DNA of 64,000 nucleotides. It comes from JBCDJI01 sp964351865 (GTDB lineage: Bacteria; Verrucomicrobiota; Verrucomicrobiia; Methylacidiphilales; JBCBYL01). Location: positions 110,940 through 174,939 of the forward strand of contig CAYGPJ010000001.1 of assembly GCA_964351865.1 (NCBI GenBank), in the 5' to 3' direction. The translations under genes were made by a program, and so were the position numbers. Position 1 is the first letter of the stretch, and every line of letters begins with the position of its first letter. This document shows positions 35,384-42,678 of the stretch, piece by piece. A model generated the notes under the pieces. That model was given only the letters and a program-made list of their open reading frames with translations. It searched no databases and had not been told where the DNA came from.

Positions 35384-36473
35384 TTGGAATCCTAAAGAAC
35401 CTTTTAATGATATACCCCTCCTTCCCCCCAAGGAAGAAGTGGAGACTCCTCGTGTTTTGAAACAGTGTATCCGCTCCCGTACCGCGCTAGCTGAACTCAA
35501 TCAATCGGCTGACTTTCTGCCCAATAAAGAACTGCTTATCAATATTATGCCCTTGCTGGAAGCTCGAGCCAGTTCGGAAATTGAAAACATTGTTACCACC
35601 ACCGATAAACTGTTCCGGAGTTCTGTCATGGAAAAGCAGGCAACGGATCCGGCCACCAAAGAAGCTCTCAGTTACCGAAAAGCACTCTATGCTGGTTTCG
35701 AGAGTTTGAAGGAACGGCCACTTTCAACTGGCACCGCAGAACGAATCTGTAGTGTGATTAAACAGAAAGAAATGCTCATCAGAAAGGTTCCTGGAACCAA
35801 ACTGATAAACGAGCGGACAAACGAAGTCATTTACACTCCACCAGTCGGCGAAGCTGTCATTCGCGAAAAACTGGCGAATTGGGAACGCTTTATCCATACG
35901 GAGCAAGAACTTGACCCTCTGGTCATTATGGCAATAGCCCATTACCAATTCGAAGCCATTCACCCCTTTAGTGACGGCAACGGTCGTACCGGAAGAGTTT
36001 TGAATCTGCTCTTATTGATTGAACTCAAGCTACTGAAATCACCCATCTTGTACCACAGTCGAGGTATCATTCGTCGGAAAGAAGCCTACTACAACAATCT
36101 AACCTCTGTTACCTCTGAACAATCATGGGAAACCTGGATTCTTTACATGTTGGAAGTTGTCGAAGAATCGGCGCGTTGGACTTTTCAAAAAATCGAGGCC
36201 ATCCGTAATCTACGCCGAACCACCAAAACATGGTTAAAGACTCACCATCCTAATATTTACTCATCGGAGTTACTCGATGTTTTGTTTAATCAACCTTATT
36301 GCCGCATCACAGATTTAACTGAAGCGGGTATAGCTAAACGTCAGGCCGCTTCCTCTTACCTCAAGCAGTTGGTTGAGGGAGGTTTACTGAGCGAAGAAAA
36401 AGCGGGACGGGAAAAGTTGTTTATTCACCATGAGTTCTTAACCCTCCTACTCGACGAAAGCGATTCTGCTTAG
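35379..36473 (+). CDS. Fic-family AMP-transferase (class II, autoinhibited) with C-terminal winged helix
   Basis: This 364-residue protein has a Fic N-terminal domain (PLLPPKEEVETPRVLKQ), a class II inhibitory helix S65-S-E-I-E69-N70 matching [ST]xxxE[GN], and the Fic core HPFSDGNGRTGR from His194. These residues transfer AMP from ATP to hydroxyl groups of target proteins, held off by the inhibitory Glu. Residues about 290-355 form a winged helix (RITDLTEAGIAKRQAASSYL, GLLSEEKAGREKLFIH), which fits DNA binding to the repeat array in its own promoter. It lies between the DUF1524 remnant and hsdR, 17 bp before the latter. Defence or growth-control function is plausible; targets are unknown. Confidence 0.92.
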   Translation: MSWNPKEPFNDIPLLPPKEEVETPRVLKQCIRSRTALAELNQSADFLPNKELLINIMPLLEARASSEIENIVTTTDKLFRSSVMEKQATDPATKEALSYRKALYAGFESLKERPLSTGTAERICSVIKQKEMLIRKVPGTKLINERTNEVIYTPPVGEAVIREKLANWERFIHTEQELDPLVIMAIAHYQFEAIHPFSDGNGRTGRVLNLLLLIELKLLKSPILYHSRGIIRRKEAYYNNLTSVTSEQSWETWILYMLEVVEESARWTFQKIEAIRNLRRTTKTWLKTHHPNIYSSELLDVLFNQPYCRITDLTEAGIAKRQAASSYLKQLVEGGLLSEEKAGREKLFIHHEFLTLLLDESDSA

Positions 36474-36490
36474 TTGGAATCGTCCGAACT

Positions 36491-38830
36491 GTGAACGAAG
36501 CCGAAACCCGCGCCGAACTGATCGATCCCGCCCTGCAGGCGGCAGGCTGGGGTGTGGTCGAGGGATCCCGCATCCTGCGCGAGCGGCATTGCCAGATCTC
36601 GCAAGGGCGCTTGCTGGGTGCCGGGAAACGGGCAGCGGCAGAAATCGCCGATTACATTCTGGTTTACCGGAATCGCAAACTGGCAGTCATCGAGGCTAAG
36701 AAGCAAGATCTTCCTCTGACGGAAGGGGTCGCTCAGGCCAAGCAGTATGCCGGTAAGCTGCAAGTGCGCTACGCTTACTCCACTAACGGCGATGGTGTTT
36801 ACCGCATCGACATGCAGCAGGGCAGCGAGGGCGAGGTCGACCGCTTCCCCACCCCCGAGGAATTATGGGACGCCACGTTTTTGGAAGAAAACGCCTGGCG
36901 GGATCGCTTCGCAGCGGTACCGTTCGAAGACAAAGGCGGCGCCTGGCAGGCACGCTACTATCAGGATCTGGCTATTCAGCATACGCTGGACGCCATCGCC
37001 ACCAACCGGAAGCGCATCCTGCTCACCCTAGCCACCGGCACCGGTAAAACCGCCATCGCGTTTCAGGTAGCGTGGAAGTTGTTTCATTCCAAATGGAACA
37101 TCGGCGGCGAACCGACCCGCCGACCGCGCATCCTCTTTCTGGCTGATCGCAATATCCTGGCCGATCAGGCCTTTAATGCTTTCTCGGCTTTCGATGAAGA
37201 TGCGCTGGTGCGGATCGCTCCGGACGAAATCCGGCGGCATGGCCGCGTTCCTACCAATGGAAGTATCTTCTTCACGATTTTTCAGACTTTCATGTCGGGC
37301 GTCCATTACGGTAAAGGGGAGCAGCCGTCTCACCACTTCGGTGCCTACCCGCAAGACTTTTTTGATTTCATCATCATCGATGAGTGCCACCGCGGCGGTG
37401 CCAAGGATGAATCCAACTGGCGCGGCATTCTGGATTATTTTTCGGCCGCCACCCAGCTCGGCCTGACCGCCACGCCACTGCGCAAGCACAACGCGGACAC
37501 CTATCGCTACTTCGGCGAACCGGTTTACTCGTATGCCCTCAAGGACGGAATCAATGACGGCTTCCTCACCCCGTTCAAGGTGCAGCAGGTCTCCACCACT
37601 ATCGATGACTACATCTACACCCCCGACGACGAAATCGAGGACGGTGAGGTCGTGGTCGGCAAGATTTACGAGGAAGCAGACTTTAATAAAATCGTCGAAA
37701 TCAAAGAACGAGAAGCCTATCGCGTAAGAACGTTTCTGGAAATGATCGATCCGCAGCATAAGACACTGGTCTTCTGTGCCACCCAATTGCATGCGCTGGC
37801 GGTGCGGGATCTAATCAACCAGATGAGTACCAGCACCGACCCCCTCTACTGCGCCCGCGTCACCGCCAATGACGGATCGCTGGGGGAACTGCACCTGAAG
37901 CAGTTTCAGGATAACGAGAAAACGATTCCTACCATCCTCACCACTTCCCAGAAACTGTCCACCGGCGTCGATGCCCGCAATGTGCGCAACATCGTGCTGA
38001 TGCGTCCGGTGAATTCCATGATCGAGTTCAAACAGATCATCGGACGCGGCACCCGCCTCTACGACGGCAAGGACTACTTCACCATTTACGACTTCGTAAA
38101 AGCCTATCAGCATTTCTCCGATCCCGAATGGGATGGCGAACCGTTGGAACCGGCTATTCCCACCCCGCGACCCGGACCAGTCGAACCCGGCGACCCCCCT
38201 GAGCCACCCGAACCTGGGCCGGAACCTCCCGGACCACCACGGATGCTGAAAATCACCTTGGCCGATGGCAAGGTGCGGCAAATCCAACACATGGTGCAGA
38301 CCAGCTTCTGGGGACCGGACGGCATTCCCCTTTCCGCTGAACAGTTTCTGCATCAGCTCTTCGGTGACCTGCCGGATTTCTTCAAAGATGAAAACGAACT
38401 GCGAGAACTCTGGAGCGATCCAGTGACCCGCCAGCGCCTACTGGAAGGACTGGCCGAAAAGGGCTATACGGGGGAGCAACTCGGGGAAGCCGCTAAGCTT
38501 ATCCGCGCTGAAAACAGTGATATTTTTGACGTACTCGGCTACATCGCCTTTTCGCTCCAGCCCCAAACCCGCGCCGACCGTGTCAGTGATCATAAAGACT
38601 CCATCTTCTCGCACTACGATGACAAACAACAGGCCTTTCTGGATTTTGTGCTCACCCAATACGTCAACACCGGCATCGAAGAATTAAAACCAGAGCGGCT
38701 GCCGGTATTGATCGACCTTAAATATCAGGGCATCCACGACGCCACCGTCGAACTGGGCGATGCGCTGCGTATCCGTGAGACTTTCATCGGATTTCAGAAA
38801 TACCTCTTCCACAAACAAGCCTCCGCCTGA
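36491..38830 (+). CDS. hsdR: Type I restriction enzyme R subunit
   Basis: This 779-residue protein begins with GTG at 36491. The N-terminal nuclease domain shows the PD-(D/E)XK pattern in EIADYILVYRNRKLAVIEAK (Asp54, Glu68-Ala-Lys70). The translocase has Walker A TGTGKT (182-187), DECH (297-300), GLTATPLR, TLVFCATQ and IGRGTRLYDGKDYF. A Pro-rich linker (PGPVEPGDPPEPPEP) joins it to an EcoEI-type R C-terminal domain ending FQKYLFHKQASA. Length is normal for this subgroup. HsdR needs HsdM and HsdS to cut DNA. Here hsdM exists only as fragments and no hsdS is seen in the window, so this subunit is orphaned unless partners lie elsewhere. It follows fic by 17 bp. Confidence 0.95.
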   Translation: MNEAETRAELIDPALQAAGWGVVEGSRILRERHCQISQGRLLGAGKRAAAEIADYILVYRNRKLAVIEAKKQDLPLTEGVAQAKQYAGKLQVRYAYSTNGDGVYRIDMQQGSEGEVDRFPTPEELWDATFLEENAWRDRFAAVPFEDKGGAWQARYYQDLAIQHTLDAIATNRKRILLTLATGTGKTAIAFQVAWKLFHSKWNIGGEPTRRPRILFLADRNILADQAFNAFSAFDEDALVRIAPDEIRRHGRVPTNGSIFFTIFQTFMSGVHYGKGEQPSHHFGAYPQDFFDFIIIDECHRGGAKDESNWRGILDYFSAATQLGLTATPLRKHNADTYRYFGEPVYSYALKDGINDGFLTPFKVQQVSTTIDDYIYTPDDEIEDGEVVVGKIYEEADFNKIVEIKEREAYRVRTFLEMIDPQHKTLVFCATQLHALAVRDLINQMSTSTDPLYCARVTANDGSLGELHLKQFQDNEKTIPTILTTSQKLSTGVDARNVRNIVLMRPVNSMIEFKQIIGRGTRLYDGKDYFTIYDFVKAYQHFSDPEWDGEPLEPAIPTPRPGPVEPGDPPEPPEPGPEPPGPPRMLKITLADGKVRQIQHMVQTSFWGPDGIPLSAEQFLHQLFGDLPDFFKDENELRELWSDPVTRQRLLEGLAEKGYTGEQLGEAAKLIRAENSDIFDVLGYIAFSLQPQTRADRVSDHKDSIFSHYDDKQQAFLDFVLTQYVNTGIEELKPERLPVLIDLKYQGIHDATVELGDALRIRETFIGFQKYLFHKQASA

Positions 38831-38868
38831 TCCCGGCTTTCTATGGGCTTACAGGGATGCACGTAGGA

Positions 38869-39009
38869 GCGTTGCACGTCTAAAGACGGGTAGGGCGGTT
38901 TGTCTCAAACCGCTTTGGGATACGATGCCAAATAAGATATAGAACCCGAAACGGGAACCAGCGCCTTGAGACAAGACGCACTACCATACCCGTCATCCTA
39001 TGCGCAACG
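38869..39009 (+). repeat. Dispersed MITE-like repeat, copy A
   Basis: This 141-bp stretch recurs in reverse orientation at 57065-57217. Shared blocks include GCGTTGCACGTCTAAAGACG at one end, GGGCGGTTTGTCTCAAACCG, AAGATATAGAACCCGAAACG and CATCCTATGCGCAACG at the other end. Its ends form an imperfect inverted repeat (CGTTGC...GACGGGTAGGG against CGTTGC...GACGGGTATGG). No coding capacity is present. It lies between hsdR and the truncated ATPase. Confidence 0.8.
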
Positions 39010-39159
39010 AACGACTAGGAGCATGCAGATAGTGTCTGTCACGAATGCCTTCCGTCTTGGTTGGCTACAAAGTGACCTGAATTGTATTATAAATCCTTAA
39101 ATGTTTATTTTAAGTAAAGTATATTTTTCTTAAATTTATATTTATGGCAAATTTATCCA

Positions 39160-39582
39160 ATGATCGCTCCCACTTCTGAACTTCTGGCGGTTCTGCGTCA
39201 ATACAATCCCTGGTGGCGTGACAGCGAATCGAGTGACCTGCCCGACTGGCGCAGGGCTGCTTTCCACGAGGTGCTCATGTGGATGTCTGATCCGGAGACA
39301 CCTCGTGCTTTGCTCCTGACAGGAGCCCGCCAGGTCGGCAAAACCACCTTATTGCTGCAGACCATCCAAACGCTACTTGATCAGGGAGTCCCTCCCGCTA
39401 AAATTCTCTATGTCACATTCGATCACCCTCTACTTAAACTATTAGGATTAGACGGACTGTTGAATCTGTGGCATGAACTGGAACCGGAAAGCGAGGGGGA
39501 TGAGTACCTGTTTCTCGACGAAATCCAAGGGCGCCTCACCCTCTGGTATCAGAGGGATTTGATGCGTAGATGGCGAAAATAG
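39160..39582 (+). pseudogene. AAA-type ATPase (DUF4143 group) N-terminal fragment
   Basis: The frame starts MIAPTSELLAVLRQYNPWW and has Walker A GARQVGKTTLLLQ (residues about 55-67), ILYVTFDHPLL and Walker B YLFLDEIQ (about 115-122). Then the family similarity stops and 17 unrelated residues (GRLTLWYQRDLMRRWRK) precede the stop. Complete members have about 400 residues and a C-terminal DUF4143 domain. The 3' end runs 34 bp into the end of the convergent DUF1080 gene, so the rest was probably deleted when the junction with the native chromosome formed. It marks the right edge of the defence island. Confidence 0.8.
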
Positions 39583-40367
39583 ACAGGTGCCCCGGCATGT
39601 TTACCCTGCAGACCGATCTTTCCCTTTGACGGATGTTGTTGCAGCGGCTGGTTGAGCCATGCCGGTTTGGCCGAGCCGTCCGGATTGTTCACGGGCGAGG
39701 TCCATTGCCGCATATCCATTGAATTCACGAGCGATCCATTCAAGATCACATCAATGAAGGGGCCTTCACAAATGATGGTCATCCGGTTCCATTCGCCAGG
39801 TGGTTTCACCAAGGCCTGAGCAGCGGCCTGGCGTCCAAAGAAGGCTCCACATCTCCATTTCGCATCACGGCTGGCCCATTTTTCGTGAAAATCATCTGCA
39901 ATTTGAATCTCAACAGAATTAGGCACCCATTGATCGGTATCACTGACATGGATGATGACCCCACTATTCGTGCCTGACGCGGTCTTAAATTCCAGATCGA
40001 GAATATAGGAATCAAATTCCTGCTGTGTCCAGATCGGTTCATCCGCAGTAGCCGTCAACACCCCCTCCTGTTCACTCCACACCTCCGGGGCATAGACCGC
40101 TTCAGAAAGATTTGCTCCAAACAATAGAGTTCCTAACTCACCTTCCGGATGAGTGGTTATCTGATGCTGCCGCGTAAAGTCTCTCCCCTCATGAGCTCCC
40201 GCTGCCGGATAAAACATTTCCCAACCCGTATCCGCGGACTGGCTGCCAGGCTCATTGATCACATGGATATCTTCTGCGTCGACGAATTCATTCGATCCGC
40301 ATGAAATGATAACGCTACCCGCACTCACCAGGGCAATGGTTCGGATGAAAAAGATGATGAATTTCAT
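39549..40367 (-). CDS. DUF1080 (3-keto-disaccharide hydrolase-like) lipoprotein
   Basis: This 272-residue protein has a lipoprotein-type signal (MKFIIFFIRT...VIISCGS). The mature part is a DUF1080 concanavalin-like beta-sandwich: GVLTATADEPIWTQQEFDSY, DLEFKTASGTNSGVIIH, NSVEIQIADD and GKIGLQGKHAGAPVYFRHLR, the last being the standard DUF1080 ending. Some DUF1080 proteins hydrolyse 3-keto-glycosides made by Gfo/Idh/MocA oxidoreductases. The gene immediately upstream (6 bp away) encodes exactly such an oxidoreductase, also with an export signal, so the two probably work together outside the cytoplasm. Substrate unknown. Confidence 0.88.
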   Translation of the reverse strand: MKFIIFFIRTIALVSAGSVIISCGSNEFVDAEDIHVINEPGSQSADTGWEMFYPAAGAHEGRDFTRQHQITTHPEGELGTLLFGANLSEAVYAPEVWSEQEGVLTATADEPIWTQQEFDSYILDLEFKTASGTNSGVIIHVSDTDQWVPNSVEIQIADDFHEKWASRDAKWRCGAFFGRQAAAQALVKPPGEWNRMTIICEGPFIDVILNGSLVNSMDMRQWTSPVNNPDGSAKPAWLNQPLQQHPSKGKIGLQGKHAGAPVYFRHLRIKSL

Positions 40368-40373
40368 GAGTGA

Positions 40374-41696
40374 TTAAAATGTTCGATATTGTTTGCTCAC
40401 GTATTGATTGGCGGCTGGGACATTCGTGCAGCGCATGCGCTTGGCATCCCACTCAATTTTCTGCCCCATCCGAACTGCGAGATTTCCGAGTAGGACCATT
40501 TCTGTCAGAGGACCTGAAAAATCGAAATGCGCTCCAGCTCGCTCTCCCCCTTTGCAGGCTTCAAACCATTCCTGGAAAATACCGGGGGATTTTTTCTCGG
40601 TGCGTTGAGGTTGTTTGGTTTTCACAAATTCCTGCATTTTCACTTCGGGAATGATACGCGCAGAAGCGCAATAGACATCGTTGACCATGATGGTGCCTTC
40701 CGATCCATACCAGAGCTGGCCTCCAATACCGCCCGGAATATTTTTCCCCGGCTCCAGTTCTTTCGGACGTTCCGGCTGTTTGCCTCCATCGTGCCAGACC
40801 AGCTTGACAGGACCGCGTTCCTCATTGGCCGGGAACTCATAAGTCACGATCGACCAGTGGGGACCTGTTTCTGCTAAGATGACATCAGAGGTGGCCTCGA
40901 CCGATGTGGGTGAACCCAGTTTCAACACATCAAAGGCACAGTCAAAGGCATGGCACCCGATATCCCCTAGTGCGCCACAACCAAAATCCCACCAGCCACG
41001 CCAACTGAAAGGAGCATATCCTGCATTATACTCTCTGACGGGAGCCACTCCCAACCACAAATTCCAGTCCATCGTTTCAGGCACCTCTTCTGCGGGTAGA
41101 GGCTCAACTACTCCCTGTGGCCAAATCGGGCGGTCAGTCCAAATGTGAATTTCCTCAATTTCACCAATGGCACGCAATGCATACCACTCGCGCATGCGGC
41201 GAATTCCACTCATCGCATGCCCCTGAATGCGCATCTGGGTCTGCACCTGATGTTTGCGGGCAGCTTCAGTCAATAAGCGCACTTCCTCGATGGTATGCGC
41301 CAATGGCTTTTGCACCATCACATGCTTGCCCATCTCAATCGCCATCATGGCAATTGGAAAATGCATATGATCAGCAGTACTGACCACCACCGCATCAATT
41401 TGTTCATCCATTTCTCTCAGCATGACGCGATAATCACGATAGCGACGCGCCTGCGGGTGCCGGTTAAAACTTCCCTCTGCCCGCTTAAAATCAACGTCGC
41501 ACAGAGCGACAATATTTTCATGGGAGGACTCCCTAACATCACCTGCACCCATGCCACCCACACCAACGCATGCGATATTGATCTTACGCCCTTCAATGAT
41601 CCGACCGGTGCGCACCGGCTTTTCGAGCAGTGAACATGATTGAAGTGTCGCAGCAGCAGCTAAGGAGGCGGTTTGTATAAATTGGCGTCGTTTCAT
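40374..41696 (-). CDS. Exported Gfo/Idh/MocA-family oxidoreductase
   Basis: This 440-residue protein starts MKRRQFIQTASLAAAATLQSC, a Tat-like signal with the RR pair and a possible lipobox Cys. The Rossmann fold follows (INIACVGVGGMGAGDV, VALCDVD, DAVVVSTADHMHFPIAMMAI), then VMVQKPLAHTIEE, where the usual EKP motif reads QKP but keeps the nucleotide-binding Lys. The C-terminal part with WDFGCGALGDIGCHAFD is typical of the large exported branch found in Verrucomicrobia, Planctomycetes and Bacteroidetes. Such enzymes oxidise or epimerise sugars with bound NAD(P). Paired with the DUF1080 gene 6 bp downstream, it may oxidise a glycoside at C3 before cleavage. Confidence 0.92.
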   Translation of the reverse strand: MKRRQFIQTASLAAAATLQSCSLLEKPVRTGRIIEGRKINIACVGVGGMGAGDVRESSHENIVALCDVDFKRAEGSFNRHPQARRYRDYRVMLREMDEQIDAVVVSTADHMHFPIAMMAIEMGKHVMVQKPLAHTIEEVRLLTEAARKHQVQTQMRIQGHAMSGIRRMREWYALRAIGEIEEIHIWTDRPIWPQGVVEPLPAEEVPETMDWNLWLGVAPVREYNAGYAPFSWRGWWDFGCGALGDIGCHAFDCAFDVLKLGSPTSVEATSDVILAETGPHWSIVTYEFPANEERGPVKLVWHDGGKQPERPKELEPGKNIPGGIGGQLWYGSEGTIMVNDVYCASARIIPEVKMQEFVKTKQPQRTEKKSPGIFQEWFEACKGGERAGAHFDFSGPLTEMVLLGNLAVRMGQKIEWDAKRMRCTNVPAANQYVSKQYRTF

Positions 41697-41895
41697 GTAG
41701 TTATGAGAATTAATCTAAAATTTTACCGGCGCATCTCAGCAACATTCCTGAATCACCTCACTCACGAGTGAGAAAACCAACAGCTTGCTCGATTCACTTT
41801 TCCTGTAAGCCGATAATGTAATTAGAAACTTACCGCAATCTCACCTCACCTCAATCTCTTTTCTGCGGCAGCCATGAATGCCAGAGCCGAAATCC

Positions 41896-42471
41896 TTACG
41901 GATTGTATATCATCCCGCCCTGGCTGGCGTAATCCTGCAACACCTTTTGCGCGTCGCTTCTCAACTGCCCTGCCACCAAACTAAATCCTCGCTCAGTCAG
42001 ATATTGATTCCAGTCCTGGCTTTTCGGTCCCTCATCGAACCCAGCCTGCCGGGCATCCTGATCCTCAGCTGCATAATGAATTTTTTTAATGCCACTCCAG
42101 AAAATGGCACCCATACACATAACGCAGGGCTCGCAACTGGTGTATAACTCAAGGGGTCCGTGCGAGGTGGATCCGAGATCGTGGTGCCGGAGTTCCTGCT
42201 GGGCCAGCAGAATAGCCACTACCTCGGCATGACATAAGGAAGATTTTGCCGGCAGCACCAGGTTGGCGCCAATGGAAATAATCTCACCGGTAGCCGGTGC
42301 AACGATTACCGCACCAAAGGGGCCGCCGCCATGGATGACGCTGGCGGCCGAGAGTTCAATCGCCAATTTCATTCTCGCATGGTCCGACTGCATTAAATCC
42401 ATCGGTTGCGACTTTACTGCGGCTAATCGCTCGGAAAGCCAGGTGGGTATTTTGATTTCTATTGCATTCAT
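41896..42471 (-). CDS. Nucleoside/guanine deaminase-like zinc deaminase
   Basis: This is a 191-residue cytidine-deaminase-fold protein. The ATG at 42471 is preferred over a TTG at 42492. The zinc site is H81-A-E83 (CHAEVVAI) with PC116-x-x-C119 in SCEPCVMCMGAI. The blocks GPFGAVIV and GIKKIHYAAEDQDARQAGFDE match the GuaD-like guanine deaminase branch, which converts guanine to xanthine, more than the TadA tRNA deaminases. It stands alone between an oxidoreductase and a divergently oriented chemotaxis-type gene. The intergenic stretches on either side (41697-41895 and 42472-42678) show no other gene. Function as guanine or related base deaminase is likely but the exact base is not certain. Confidence 0.88.
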   Translation of the reverse strand: MNAIEIKIPTWLSERLAAVKSQPMDLMQSDHARMKLAIELSAASVIHGGGPFGAVIVAPATGEIISIGANLVLPAKSSLCHAEVVAILLAQQELRHHDLGSTSHGPLELYTSCEPCVMCMGAIFWSGIKKIHYAAEDQDARQAGFDEGPKSQDWNQYLTERGFSLVAGQLRSDAQKVLQDYASQGGMIYNP

Positions 42472-42678
42472 CCTCAAGTCAACACGGCTCAATATATCAA
42501 CCCCAAGCCATTAAGAAAAACTTCTTTCTATGAAAAGATACTTATAGTTTCAATTCAGCTATCGGCAGGCTAGGGGCGTTAAATTATAAAACTGGTCTTA
42601 TGCGATAATAAGGCGCACCATTATAGTTATGTGGTCTATTCTGCTAACCTTTAGGCCTCAAATTGGGGGCTGACTTAT

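Noticed and set aside
37028..37792. Minus-strand frame of 254 codons opposite hsdR
   Set aside because: Antisense to conserved HsdR translocase motifs; no independent domain.
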